A DNA stretch of 64,000 bases, taken from assembly GCA_013815385.1 (NCBI GenBank), contig JACDGL010000010.1:62001-126000 (forward strand). Reading direction: 5' to 3'. The position numbers were made by a program, and so were the translations under genes. A model generated the notes under the pieces. The model did not search any database, was not told the origin of the DNA, and saw nothing but the letters and a program-made list of their open reading frames with translations. Shown here piece after piece: positions 18,759-28,396 of this stretch; within the stretch, counting starts at the first letter, position 1; every line of letters begins with the position of its first letter. The DNA comes from Taibaiella sp. (GTDB lineage: Bacteria; Bacteroidota; Bacteroidia; Chitinophagales; Chitinophagaceae).

Positions 18759-19382
18759 ATTTCCTGATAGTATTACGCTTTTATTTGCCCTTATCCAATC
18801 CATTGTGTAAGGGCCTTCTGAAAACAGGAGGTCTAGTACACTTAGATCAGGGATAAACCCATTCCGGTCTTCAAATAACTGGTAATAGTGCGGAAAGGTG
18901 AGCTGCGATAATTTTATTTTCTTAGCCCGGATATCTGTAATGCCTGCACCGTATTTTTTATGATACTCCGTTGTTACTTGCATACTGTGGTTTACATGTA
19001 GCTGTTCCGATAGCCATTCTATAGTAGCATAGTTATATTCGGTCAGTCGCTGATATTCTTTTGTGAAAAGCAATTGTAATGCAGGTTCATAATGTTCAAA
19101 ATAGGGTGAGCGGCGATATGCGGAAGTAATAGTACGCCAATGCCGCTGCTGCCATTTTTCTTTATTATCAATAATTATATCTTTCATTGCCGCACGTTGG
19201 TCACGTCCCTGCTGTAGCGGTATGGTCAATTGTATTGATCCGTTTGCACCAGCTATCCTGTACCTGTTGCGGCTCGTCATTTTTTCAAAATGCTCAGTTG
19301 TATCAAGCATTATAGTATCAGCATTATCAGTAACTGCCCACCATGTAATATCCGGAAATGGTATAAAAGGGCTTACGATCAT
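18753..19382 (-). CDS. WbqC family protein
   Basis: 209-aa protein of the WbqC-like family, found in polysaccharide and lipopeptide loci and presumed to be an enzyme acting on surface sugars. Visible family features are the N-terminal PFIPFPDITWW, a GSIQLTIPLQQGRD segment, HWRTITSAYRRSPYFEHYEP near residues 80-100 and a closing FIPDLSVLDLLFSEGP. There is no signal peptide. It is not within a glycan gene cluster here, apart from the GT2 gene facing it. Precise function is not known for the family. Confidence 0.85.
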   Translation of the reverse strand: MIVSPFIPFPDITWWAVTDNADTIMLDTTEHFEKMTSRNRYRIAGANGSIQLTIPLQQGRDQRAAMKDIIIDNKEKWQQRHWRTITSAYRRSPYFEHYEPALQLLFTKEYQRLTEYNYATIEWLSEQLHVNHSMQVTTEYHKKYGAGITDIRAKKIKLSQLTFPHYYQLFEDRNGFIPDLSVLDLLFSEGPYTMDWIRANKSVILSGNL

Positions 19383-19434
19383 AGTCTTTTAGAGGAAAAG
19401 GAATCGATTGTGTAATTTGCGAAAAATAATAAAA

Positions 19435-20919
19435 ATGCTTCGTTGGTGGTTGATTTGTTTTTTTGCAGTGGCAATGCCCTTTTATGCAGGTGCCCTTGAG
19501 GCAATTGTTTCACATACTATCTTTTACCTGCCGCACATGGATAAAGGGCATACAGCAAATCCTTACATAGAGGCGGCCTGGCAGATAGACCCCCGTTCGG
19601 TACAATTTCGTAAAACAGCGCAAGACACCTGGGGCGCAACATTACGAACAGATATACTATTCAAAAATGAAGCAGGACTTATAGTACGGGAAGACCATTA
19701 CCTTCTGAAACCTACCCCTCAGGCCAATCTGGTAAAAGCTGCAGGCCAGGTACTTATGGACCTGAGGCGATATACACTGCAACCAGGCTTTACCACCATG
19801 CAGCTAAAGCTTACAGACCTGAATGATTCACTAAGGCCATATTTATATACAGATACATTTACCATCAATCCTTCAGCAGGAAGCGTATATTATAGTGGCC
19901 TGCAGCTGCTGGATACTATATATAATAACAATGCTACAGGCGTATTCCAGAAGAATAACAGGCAGCAGATACCAATGACCACCGATTTTTTTGATACAAA
20001 CAGGAATGTCTTGCATTACTATACGGAGCTTTATAATGCTGATCTTATCCCTAAAGATGATCAGCCGGTAGCACAGGTGGTTTTTATTTCTAAAAGAGCA
20101 GGCGAAAGCCCTGTATTAAATCTTGCACAGAAAGACACCGTTCTTTACCAGCCTGTTCAGCCTGTTAGTGGTACGCTTAATATTTACGGGCTGCCTTCAG
20201 GCAATTATTATCTGAATGTAACCATGGCTAATAAAGACAAGGTTACAATAGGTACTCAAAGCCTGCCTTTCCAGCGCCTTAATAACAGGAAGCTGGAAAC
20301 AAATGAACTGTATTCAGGCAACTTTGATACAGCATTTCAACGACTCGATGTCTTTAATGCAGACAAAACGTTTGTAGGAAAATTCACCACGCAGCAGCTA
20401 AAGGCAATACTGATCATGTTACGGCCGGTAGCTACCCCAGCAGAAGAACAAGCTATCAGGGCATTCGCCAAATCTCCTGACAATGATTACATGCGCTATT
20501 TTATTTATAATCATTTTGCTGAAATAGATAAGAAAGCCCCTGAAAAGGAGTGGCAAAAATTTGCTGACAGAGTACGTGAAGTAAATAAGCTTTACGGAAA
20601 TACTTCCACCGCCGGCTATGCAACAGACAAAGGCTACATATATATGAAGTACGGAAAGCCCGATGAAGATATTGCGGTACAGTCAGAAAGGGGTGCCGTG
20701 CCTTATGAATTGTGGCAGTATAATAACATCAACCACAAATACAACAATGTGGTATTTCTTTTTTATCAGCCCGATAACCTGATGAATAGTTATCGGCTCC
20801 TGCACGCTACTATACCTGTAGAGGCACGTAACCCCAACTGGCGTACCCTCATCAATATCAATGGCAGCAATCAAAGTGAGCCCAACTCAACAGCCGAACA
20901 GTATATTGGTAACAGATAA
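19435..20919 (+). CDS. GWxTD domain-containing secreted protein
   Basis: About 494 aa with an N-terminal signal peptide (WWLICFFAVAMPFYAG) if started at ATG 19435; a TTG at 19408 would add nine residues and looks less natural. The first ~350 residues are beta-rich, with three tandem-like beta sandwiches. The C-terminal ~120 residues carry the GWxTD signature in the form GYATDKGYIYMKYGKPDE. The domain is widespread in Bacteroidota and has no assigned activity. dapF starts 9 bp after the stop, so the two form an operon. Confidence 0.85.
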   Translation: MLRWWLICFFAVAMPFYAGALEAIVSHTIFYLPHMDKGHTANPYIEAAWQIDPRSVQFRKTAQDTWGATLRTDILFKNEAGLIVREDHYLLKPTPQANLVKAAGQVLMDLRRYTLQPGFTTMQLKLTDLNDSLRPYLYTDTFTINPSAGSVYYSGLQLLDTIYNNNATGVFQKNNRQQIPMTTDFFDTNRNVLHYYTELYNADLIPKDDQPVAQVVFISKRAGESPVLNLAQKDTVLYQPVQPVSGTLNIYGLPSGNYYLNVTMANKDKVTIGTQSLPFQRLNNRKLETNELYSGNFDTAFQRLDVFNADKTFVGKFTTQQLKAILIMLRPVATPAEEQAIRAFAKSPDNDYMRYFIYNHFAEIDKKAPEKEWQKFADRVREVNKLYGNTSTAGYATDKGYIYMKYGKPDEDIAVQSERGAVPYELWQYNNINHKYNNVVFLFYQPDNLMNSYRLLHATIPVEARNPNWRTLININGSNQSEPNSTAEQYIGNR

Positions 20920-20928
20920 CACAACATC

Positions 20929-21705
20929 ATGCAGCTAACATTCTATAAATATCACGGTACAGGCAATGACTTTATAATAATTGATAACCGCAATGCCGGC
21001 ATACAATTATCACGGAGCCAGGTAGCACAGCTATGCCACCGAAGGTTCAGCATAGGCGCTGATGGCCTCATGTTGCTTGAAAATGCAGAGGGCTATGATT
21101 TTCGTATGGTTTATTATAATGCTGATGGGAATGAAAGCACTATGTGTGGCAATGGCGGCAGATGCATTATAGCCTTTGCGCATAAACTGGGTTTGATACA
21201 CGATACGGCCACATTTTTAGCCATAGACGGTACCCATACAGCTATTATAAATACAGATAATACTATTAGCCTTCACATGCAGGATGTAAGTGGAATAGAA
21301 CGACATGACAACCACACCATACTCAATACCGGCTCGCCGCACTATGTAACCTGGGTAAATGATGTGCAGGATACCGATGTATACACAGAAGGGCGCAGGA
21401 TAAGGTACAGTGAGCCCTATATGCCGGCAGGCATTAATGTCAACTTCGTTCAGTTGCTGGATGGTAAACTTTGGGTACGCACGTATGAACGCGGGGTAGA
21501 AGACGAGACCCTGAGTTGTGGCACGGGTGTTACAGCCAGCGCCATAGCTGCTACAGCTGTAGCAACAGGTAGCTTTAATACCCTGATCAATACACCAGGC
21601 GGCCAGCTGCAGGTGTCCTTCACCAAAGCCACCCCCGATACTGCTGGCGATGTAATATTAACGGGCAATGCTGTATTTGTATATGAAGGGAAAGTAGAAT
21701 TATAG
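20929..21705 (+). CDS. dapF: Diaminopimelate epimerase
   Basis: 258-aa PLP-independent epimerase converting LL-DAP to meso-DAP for lysine and peptidoglycan synthesis. The two catalytic cysteines are present: Cys73 in MCGNGGRC and Cys197 in LSCGTGVTA. The N-terminal YHGTGNDFI motif is intact. Length is slightly shorter than the ~275 aa of E. coli. It sits 9 bp behind the GWxTD gene and is convergent with recR. Confidence 0.96.
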   Translation: MQLTFYKYHGTGNDFIIIDNRNAGIQLSRSQVAQLCHRRFSIGADGLMLLENAEGYDFRMVYYNADGNESTMCGNGGRCIIAFAHKLGLIHDTATFLAIDGTHTAIINTDNTISLHMQDVSGIERHDNHTILNTGSPHYVTWVNDVQDTDVYTEGRRIRYSEPYMPAGINVNFVQLLDGKLWVRTYERGVEDETLSCGTGVTASAIAATAVATGSFNTLINTPGGQLQVSFTKATPDTAGDVILTGNAVFVYEGKVEL

Positions 21706-21711
21706 CAGTTA

Positions 21712-22338
21712 TTATTTACCATTCACACTTACGTAATTTTCTATGGGGAGGCGCTTGGCTATAGACTTCGCCAGCGTCATTTCATCTGCATATTCCAGTT
21801 CACCGCCAAATGAGATACCCCGTGCTATAGTGGTGATGCGCAGTGTGATACCCTGTAGTTGGCGTGCTATATAGTACACCGTTGTATCCCCTTCTATTGT
21901 AGGGCTTAGGGCCATTATCAGCTCCTCTACCCCTTTATCTTTTACGCGCTTATGCAGGGTAGTAATATTCAGTTGCTCCGGCCCAATACCATCCAGCGGT
22001 GACAGGATACCACCAAGCACATGATACAATCCGTTATATTGCTGCGTACTTTCTATTGCTATTACATCGCGTATATTTTCCACTACGCATACCTGCGAAT
22101 TATTTCTGGCCCTATTGCCGCAGATAGCACATACCAGCCCATCTGATACATTATGGCAGTCGGCACAGAACTGCACCTCATGCCTCATTTTTGATAAGGC
22201 ATTGGTAAAGCCATCTACATCTCCCTTTTCCATTTTCAGCAACTGCAGCACCATACGGAGCGCGGTTTTTTTACCTATGCCGGGCAGTCTTGAAAATTCC
22301 TGTACCGCATCTTCTATCAATTTTGAGGAAAATACCAT
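21712..22338 (-). CDS. recR: Recombination mediator RecR
   Basis: 208-aa RecFOR-pathway protein that helps load RecA at gaps. An N-terminal helix-hairpin-helix (LPGIGKKTALRM) is followed by a C4 zinc finger (CADC...CAIC, about residues 57-73) and a Toprim domain (VCVVENIRDV onwards). Length is typical (~200 aa). It is separated from dapF by 6 bp, convergent. Confidence 0.96.
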   Translation of the reverse strand: MVFSSKLIEDAVQEFSRLPGIGKKTALRMVLQLLKMEKGDVDGFTNALSKMRHEVQFCADCHNVSDGLVCAICGNRARNNSQVCVVENIRDVIAIESTQQYNGLYHVLGGILSPLDGIGPEQLNITTLHKRVKDKGVEELIMALSPTIEGDTTVYYIARQLQGITLRITTIARGISFGGELEYADEMTLAKSIAKRLPIENYVSVNGK

Positions 22339-22542
22339 CTATATTATATGAGCAGAAAGCATTGCCGGTATAAAATTAAACCTGCATCCTCTTCCTGTAG
22401 TCTATAATGCAAATTTACACCAAACCATGCGCTTTTATCAGTAGCATGATAACTAATACATTAGAAACATAAAAAAAATGCGTATGTTAGCCTTGTTAAC
22501 GAAAAACGATTAAATTCGCATAATCACTTTAAACAACAAAAT

Positions 22543-23598
22543 ATGAAAAAAGCCTTACTCCTGATGATGGCCACTGCGGTGAGTTATTGCAGTTTTGGAA
22601 CAATTGACACACTTAGAAACTTTGTGACCAATTGTCAGTTAGATTCTCCACAAGCTACTGTGTACCATGGCGGCTTTGTTGTGGGTATGAATAACCTGAA
22701 TTTTCAGGGCGCTGCCGAGTCTTACGATGGCACTAAGTATTCTACACCTGCAGTTGTTACAAAACTAATAAGCACCTGGACGCATAAAAGACCAGGCTCT
22801 TCTTCTGCACTCACATCTCTGCACGTTACTTTCAAATTATGGAACACAGTAGATAGCTCAAGTAGATCAGCTACTGGTACTGGTTTAGATTCTGTTACAT
22901 TTTTCCCCGGTGCTAAAGCAGCAGATTCTATCGATGTTACAGCTAACCTTATTGCTATGAATTCCTACCCTCCACCAATAGGTACTGGAGTTCAGAATTT
23001 TAATGTTACTTCTTTAAACGGCGCTATTCCTGTTCAAAATTCACATTTTTTTGTAGGATATACAATGAGCACGTATAATATTGCTTCTTCAGTAGATACC
23101 ATTGGATTATGCGCAGCCCAACATAATCTAACTGTAACTAAGGGTCATGAAGACTATCGCACCAAAAGAGGTACCCATTATTTGGATTCCACAAGGAACT
23201 GTTTCTTAGATGGTTCAGGAAATTGGCAGGACTATTATTTTACTATAGGCGGTGCAGCTAATGCGAATTTCTTCCTTTGCATTGTTCCGGTTCTTTCTGT
23301 TACACCTGCAAGTGTTGGTGGTGTTACGCGCAATAATCTTTCTATGTATGCCTGTTACCCTAATCCGGCAGTAAATAATACAAACATCAAATTTGGCTTG
23401 AAAAACAGCGCTGATGTTACTATCACAATTATGGATGTAACCGGCCGAGTTATCAATACCATCCAGCAGTCTAAGCTTGCTAGCGGTGATCATATTGTTC
23501 CGGTTAGCACTTCTTCACTTACTACAGGCAACTATATCTACATGATACAGACCAGCGAAGGTGATGCTCTGGCAGGTAACCTATCAGTAACGAAGTAA
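22543..23598 (+). CDS. Secreted protein with T9SS type A sorting domain
   Basis: 351-aa exported protein. The signal peptide is residues 1-19 (LLLMMATAVSYCSFG). A beta-rich middle domain of unknown type follows. The C-terminal ~80 residues (YPNPAVNNTNIKFGL..., ITIMDVTGR, TGNYIYMI) are a type A sorting domain that targets cargo to the type IX secretion system and is cleaved at the cell surface. Codons are unusually rich in T-ending triplets (GCT, GTT, ACT, TCT) compared with neighbours, as in highly expressed genes. A strong terminator follows. Confidence 0.85.
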   Translation: MKKALLLMMATAVSYCSFGTIDTLRNFVTNCQLDSPQATVYHGGFVVGMNNLNFQGAAESYDGTKYSTPAVVTKLISTWTHKRPGSSSALTSLHVTFKLWNTVDSSSRSATGTGLDSVTFFPGAKAADSIDVTANLIAMNSYPPPIGTGVQNFNVTSLNGAIPVQNSHFFVGYTMSTYNIASSVDTIGLCAAQHNLTVTKGHEDYRTKRGTHYLDSTRNCFLDGSGNWQDYYFTIGGAANANFFLCIVPVLSVTPASVGGVTRNNLSMYACYPNPAVNNTNIKFGLKNSADVTITIMDVTGRVINTIQQSKLASGDHIVPVSTSSLTTGNYIYMIQTSEGDALAGNLSVTK

Positions 23599-23614
23599 TT
23601 TATCTCTTGTTCCT

Positions 23615-23651
23615 AATAAGAAAGGCTGCACCTTGTGTAGCCTTTCTTATT
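23615..23651. terminator. Bidirectional terminator between T9SS cargo gene and MazG-like gene
   Basis: Perfect 13-bp arms (23615-23627 and 23639-23651) with an 11-nt loop and A/T flanks on both sides. It overlaps the last codons of the convergent MazG-like gene. Confidence 0.75.
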
Positions 23652-23982
23652 TTAGTTTATCATTCTCTTTATGCCGTGTAGCATCGCGGCTGCTCTTCTT
23701 CTCCATATTCAATTTCAGTGCTTCTGTAAGGTCAGTACCAGTTTGGTTAGCGAGGCACAGCAGCACCCATAGCACATCGGCCATTTCATCGGCCAGTGCC
23801 TTTTTATTATCGTCTGCTTTATACGACTGTTCTCCATAGGTACGCACCATGTGCCGCGCCAGTTCTCCTGTCTCTTCCATAAGAATACCCAGGTTGGTAA
23901 GTTCATTGAAATAACGTACCCCTGTGCTCGTTATCCATTCATCTACCTGCGCCTGCGCTTCCCGCAATGTTATATCACTCAT
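23647..23982 (-). CDS. MazG-like nucleotide pyrophosphohydrolase
   Basis: 111-aa all-alpha NTP pyrophosphohydrolase, a house-cleaning enzyme that hydrolyses (d)NTPs to NMP and pyrophosphate. Metal-binding acidic motifs are EETGE (36-40) and DEMAD (65-69), the pattern of the MazG/iMazG fold. It is a single-domain form, as in small bacterial homologues. The 3' end lies inside the terminator hairpin shared with the T9SS cargo gene. Confidence 0.88.
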   Translation of the reverse strand: MSDITLREAQAQVDEWITSTGVRYFNELTNLGILMEETGELARHMVRTYGEQSYKADDNKKALADEMADVLWVLLCLANQTGTDLTEALKLNMEKKSSRDATRHKENDKLK

Positions 23983-24068
23983 ATGCCCAATTTAATACCT
24001 GCTTTCTGTAATTTGTTTGTTTACGCAAAATAATAGAACTTCCACGTTAATTATAAACCTTTGGGGAT

Positions 24069-25034
24069 ATGCCAGCTTACGCAACGGATATAGAAGCAGC
24101 GAATGCGCTGAAAGAACGATATGAGACCCTACGCAGATCTATAGCTAAAGTAATTGTTGGCCAGGATGATGTAGTAAGCAAACTGATCATTTCTATACTT
24201 TGTAACGGCCATAGCCTGCTTGTAGGGGTGCCAGGGCTTGCAAAAACCCTGTTGGTAAAAACAGTAGCAGACGTTCTGGATCTATCATTCAAGCGCATAC
24301 AGTTCACCCCGGATCTGATGCCGAGCGATATCACCGGCGCAGAGATACTGGACGAGCAGCGCCAGTTCCGTTTTATAAAGGGTCCTGTATTTGCCAATAT
24401 TATACTGGCAGATGAAATAAACCGTACACCGCCTAAAACACAGGCTGCCCTGCTGGAAGCCATGCAGGAGCGCAATATCACTACAGGTGGTACATTGTAC
24501 AAACTGCCCGCACCGTTCTTTGTACTGGCGACGCAAAACCCTATAGAGCAAGAGGGTACTTACCCGCTGCCGGAAGCACAGTTAGATCGTTTCATGTTCC
24601 AGATAATGCTCGATTATCCCAGCTTTGCCGAAGAAGTTACCATAGTACGCAATACAACAGGCGCACAGGAAGTGCAGCACAATAAGGTAATGGATGGTGA
24701 AACTATTTTGCAGTTCCAGGACCTGGTACGGCGTGTGCCTGTACCGGACAATGTACTGGAGTATGCTGTAGGACTGGTGCATAAAACACGGCCTGCTAAT
24801 GCTAATGCCCCTGCCGCTACTACACAATATGTTTCTTATGGTGCAGGGCCGCGCGCTTCTCAATACCTTGTATTAGGCGCAAAATGCCATGCGCTGTTGC
24901 AGGGCAAGTACTCGCCTGATATTGAAGATGTACGTGCTATGGCCATGCCTGTGCTGCGTCACCGTGTACTACGCAATTACAAAGCAGAAGCAGAAGGGAT
25001 AACGCAGGAAGCGTTGATAAAACAACTCTTATAA
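24069..25034 (+). CDS. MoxR family AAA+ ATPase
   Basis: 321-aa AAA ATPase of the MoxR family, chaperone-like ATPases usually paired with DUF58 and von Willebrand (BatA/B) proteins. Walker A is GVPGLAKT (53-60). Walker B is the LADEINRTPPKTQ segment near 115-127, followed by sensor 1 (ATQNPIEQEGTYPLPEAQLDRF). The C-terminal lid is complete. Here the usual DUF58/VWA genes are absent and a DUF1569 gene starts 1 bp after the stop. Confidence 0.93.
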   Translation: MPAYATDIEAANALKERYETLRRSIAKVIVGQDDVVSKLIISILCNGHSLLVGVPGLAKTLLVKTVADVLDLSFKRIQFTPDLMPSDITGAEILDEQRQFRFIKGPVFANIILADEINRTPPKTQAALLEAMQERNITTGGTLYKLPAPFFVLATQNPIEQEGTYPLPEAQLDRFMFQIMLDYPSFAEEVTIVRNTTGAQEVQHNKVMDGETILQFQDLVRRVPVPDNVLEYAVGLVHKTRPANANAPAATTQYVSYGAGPRASQYLVLGAKCHALLQGKYSPDIEDVRAMAMPVLRHRVLRNYKAEAEGITQEALIKQLL

Positions 25035-25035
25035 G

Positions 25036-25503
25036 ATGGAGAACATACAAGGTAAAGCCGAATTCCTTAGAAATGATTATATTAAGGTACTCTCTGGTAT
25101 AGATCCCGCCGCCAAGCCGGTATGGGGTAAGATGAATGTGCAGCAGATGATAGAACATATAAATGATTATGTGCGCATATCAAGTGGAAAGGATGTACAG
25201 CCTGTAGTAACACCACCGGAGCATATTGATAAATACCATGCATTCCTTGCTACAGAAAAGCCTTTTAAAGAAAACACACCTAATGTGCTGATGGCAGATA
25301 CCCCTGTGGCTGTAAAACATGCTGATACGAAAGATGCCATTATCGCACTGCAAGGGGAAATTGATTACCTGTTTGAGCAGTTAGACAACAATAGAGACAT
25401 AAGAACCTCACATCCTTTTTTTGGCGAGCTGAATTATGAGCAGACCATCCAGCTATTGCACAAGCATGCTACACATCATTTAAGGCAGTTTGGTATTGGT
25501 TAG
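25036..25503 (+). CDS. DUF1569/DinB-like protein
   Basis: 155-aa helical protein resembling DUF1569 in the DinB/YfiT four-helix superfamily. Possible metal-binding histidines occur in MIEHINDY (about residue 38) and HKHATHHLRQF near the C terminus. Members can be metal-dependent thiol transferases, but the substrate is unknown. It begins 1 bp after moxR, hence translational coupling is likely. The TAG stop overlaps the convergent gene's stop by 4 bp (25500-25503). Confidence 0.78.
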   Translation: MENIQGKAEFLRNDYIKVLSGIDPAAKPVWGKMNVQQMIEHINDYVRISSGKDVQPVVTPPEHIDKYHAFLATEKPFKENTPNVLMADTPVAVKHADTKDAIIALQGEIDYLFEQLDNNRDIRTSHPFFGELNYEQTIQLLHKHATHHLRQFGIG

Positions 25504-26126
25504 TTGTACGATACCATCTGCACATTGGGAGCAAAGCTGTTAATCCCATTCTTATCTAGCACCATCAGCATCCGTTCGTATTTAAACCGGTCATTGGCAT
25601 TATACTTTTTCTTCGCCAGTTCGTTCCAGAATTTTTTGTTTGCCTTAAAATAATTGTCGCCATATGCTGCGCCACTTAGTATGTATATCTTAAAAGTGGT
25701 AGGATGCCCAGATAAGACTTTTTGCAGAGGGGTATATTCATCATAGCGGCCCGTTATTATTACCAGCCGGCTGTTGTGCGCGTGCAGGGTATCTTCTATC
25801 TCCTGCCAGTAAGCAATGGGGAAATCCAGCACCTTGCAGGTAGTACTGTTTTGTATCACTACCGTTCGGGTAAAATCCCTGGTCATAGTTAGGAGGTCCG
25901 CGGCTGTTATCTCTTCTATTGGGTCATTAGCCTGTAGCCCCTCGTGGATGTGCACTAATGAGAATGGTATATAATGTGCTTTATCTACCTGATTCATGGC
26001 AGCATAACCCCTGGGACTTACAGATATTGTAACTAGTTGTCCGTAAGAGATATTACAGGAAAAGAGCAGCAGCAAAAGAATGCGGCAATATTGCATAAAG
26101 CAGGTTTGTATACAGGTGGGCTTCAT
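25500..26126 (-). CDS. Exported hypothetical protein
   Basis: 208-aa protein with an N-terminal hydrophobic signal (RILLLLLFSCNISYG). A start at the internal Met11 (ATG at 26094-26096) gives a more usual signal peptide, with predicted cleavage after SYG. The mature part alternates beta strands and helices (VVIQNSTTCKVLDFP, SRLVIITGRYDEYTPLQK, FKIYILSGAAYGDNYF), suggesting an alpha/beta fold such as thioredoxin- or phosphatase-like. I see no catalytic motif. No family is recognised. Confidence 0.65.
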   Translation of the reverse strand: MKPTCIQTCFMQYCRILLLLLFSCNISYGQLVTISVSPRGYAAMNQVDKAHYIPFSLVHIHEGLQANDPIEEITAADLLTMTRDFTRTVVIQNSTTCKVLDFPIAYWQEIEDTLHAHNSRLVIITGRYDEYTPLQKVLSGHPTTFKIYILSGAAYGDNYFKANKKFWNELAKKKYNANDRFKYERMLMVLDKNGINSFAPNVQMVSYN

Positions 26127-26213
26127 AGGGCTTATTTCGATGTAAATATTATAAATTGCAGTCTATTTCTGCAACATTCCTACTTCACATAATTGAATAA
26201 TCTTACTGAATAT

Positions 26214-28268
26214 ATGTCTGTAACACAACTAAAGAATTTTGCCGAAGGTAAATGGGTAACTGCTAAGAAGGAAGGCGATGTGCTTTATAATGCAATAACA
26301 GGGGATGCTATATATACCGCCAGTAGCGAGGGGCTTGATTTTGGCGCTATGATGGACTATGCACGCAAAGTTGGCGGTCCGGCATTGCGCAAGCTTACTT
26401 TTCACCAACGTGGCCGCATGCTGAAGGCGCTGGCTATGTACCTCATGGAACACAAAGAACATTTTTATTCTGTCAGTGGCTATACAGGTGCTACCCGTGC
26501 CGATTCGTGGGTGGATATAGAAGGGGGCATCGGCAACTTGTTTGCTTATGCAAGCCTGCGCAGGCAATTCCCCGATGAGTCTTTTTATGTAGATGGCGAT
26601 GCAGCAAAGCTTTCTAAAAATGGCACCTTTATTGGCCATCATATAATGGTGCCGCGCCAGGGTGTTGCAATTCATATCAATGCATTCAACTTCCCTGTAT
26701 GGGGCATGCTCGAAAAGATAGCCGTTAACTTGTTGGCGGGTGTACCTGCTATTGTAAAGCCTGCTACCCTTACCTCTTATGTTACAGAAGTGGTATTCGA
26801 AGAGATAGTTAAGTCGGGCATATTGCCACAGGGGGCTTTGCAGCTTATATGCGGTTCTGCACGTGGCATACTGGATACGGTCGAAAGCCAGGATGTAGTT
26901 ACATTCACCGGTTCTGCTACTACCGGCAAGCAATTAAAGTCGCATCCGCGTGTAGTGGGCGAGGGTGTTCCCTTCAATCTGGAAGCCGATTCACTGAACT
27001 GCTGTGTATTGGGCACTGATGTAAAACCGGGAATGGCCGAATTTGATATTTTCATTAAAGAAGTAACGCGCGAGATAACTGTAAAAGCAGGACAGAAATG
27101 TACCGCCATACGCCGCATCATTGTGCCTGCCGCTATGGTGGAGGATGTACAGATAGCACTGGGCAAGCGCCTGAAAGGCACCACCATTGGTGACCCTGCA
27201 CGCGAAGGTGTACGCATGGGGCCGTTAGCTGGCCAATCTCAAAGAAATGAAGTGCGCGAACGGGTACAACTATTAGCGCGTACCCAAAGCATTGTGATAG
27301 GCGACATAGAAAATTTTGAAGTAATAGGTGCTGATAAAGAAAAGGGTGCATTCCTGGCGCCACTGGTATTTTTCAATTCGCAGCCTTTCATCAATACCGA
27401 TTGCCACAATATAGAAGCGTTCGGGCCTGTTTCCACCATTATGCCTTATGATACTATAGAAGATGCTATAGAGTTGGCAAAAATGGGCAAAGGGTCACTG
27501 GTAGGGTCTATCATTACACAAGATGATGATATAGCAAAAGAATTTGTACTGGGTGCAGCCATTATGCACGGCCGCATACTGGTGCTTAATAATGATTGCG
27601 TAAAGGAAAGCACCGGCCATGGCTCCCCAATGCCTATGCTGATACATGGCGGCCCCGGCCGGGCAGGTGGCGGCGAAGAGATGGGCGGCAAGCGCGGTGT
27701 GCTGCACTACATGCAGCGTACTGCCATACAAGGTTCGCCTACTACTATATCGCATATTACCAATGTGTACCAGCAGGGTGGAAGGCAAACAGAAAGCGAC
27801 AAGCATCCTTTCCGAAAATATTTTGAAGAGCTGCAGATAGGCGATACAGTTACTACTGCAAAGCATACAGTTACCGAAGCCGATATTACCAACTTTGCCA
27901 ATGTAAGCGGCGATAATTTCTATGCACATATGGATGCTACTTCTCTGGAGGGCACTATTTTCGAAGGCCGGGTAGCACATGGATATTTTATTCTTTCCAA
28001 GGCTGCAGGGCTTTTTGTAGATGCAAAAAAGGGGCCGGTATTGCTTAACTATGGTATAGATGAATGCCGTTTTACCAAACCCGTATATCCTGGCATGACC
28101 ATAGGGGTACGCCTGACTGTAAAAGAAAAAACTGCTCAGGAAAAACGCACTGATGATGATATAGCCAAAGGAATAGTAAAATGGCTGGTAGATGTATATG
28201 ATGAGACCGGCGAAACCGTAGCTATAGCCACCATACTCACAATGGTGAAGAAGAAAGATCAGGAGTAG
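26214..28268 (+). CDS. paaZ: Bifunctional oxepin-CoA hydrolase / aldehyde dehydrogenase PaaZ
   Basis: 684-aa fusion enzyme of aerobic phenylacetate degradation that opens the oxepin-CoA ring and oxidises the resulting aldehyde. The ALDH domain (about 1-530) has catalytic Cys296 (GQKCTAIRR) and Glu257 (NLEADS), positions nearly identical to the E. coli enzyme. The C-terminal MaoC-like hot-dog hydratase has FANVSGDNFYAHMD. I start it at ATG 26214; TTG 26193 would add seven residues. The paaABCDE genes are not present here. An enoyl-CoA hydratase follows 128 bp downstream. Confidence 0.93.
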   Translation: MSVTQLKNFAEGKWVTAKKEGDVLYNAITGDAIYTASSEGLDFGAMMDYARKVGGPALRKLTFHQRGRMLKALAMYLMEHKEHFYSVSGYTGATRADSWVDIEGGIGNLFAYASLRRQFPDESFYVDGDAAKLSKNGTFIGHHIMVPRQGVAIHINAFNFPVWGMLEKIAVNLLAGVPAIVKPATLTSYVTEVVFEEIVKSGILPQGALQLICGSARGILDTVESQDVVTFTGSATTGKQLKSHPRVVGEGVPFNLEADSLNCCVLGTDVKPGMAEFDIFIKEVTREITVKAGQKCTAIRRIIVPAAMVEDVQIALGKRLKGTTIGDPAREGVRMGPLAGQSQRNEVRERVQLLARTQSIVIGDIENFEVIGADKEKGAFLAPLVFFNSQPFINTDCHNIEAFGPVSTIMPYDTIEDAIELAKMGKGSLVGSIITQDDDIAKEFVLGAAIMHGRILVLNNDCVKESTGHGSPMPMLIHGGPGRAGGGEEMGGKRGVLHYMQRTAIQGSPTTISHITNVYQQGGRQTESDKHPFRKYFEELQIGDTVTTAKHTVTEADITNFANVSGDNFYAHMDATSLEGTIFEGRVAHGYFILSKAAGLFVDAKKGPVLLNYGIDECRFTKPVYPGMTIGVRLTVKEKTAQEKRTDDDIAKGIVKWLVDVYDETGETVAIATILTMVKKKDQE

Positions 28269-28396
28269 TCATCTTATATACTATTGCAAATAAGGTTTCT
28301 GACGGTTACATACACCTATTATCCTGCCTTATCGATTTTTTATGCTTTCATTTTTGACTTTATTCGGATATTTGTACCACATTTAATCACACAAAC

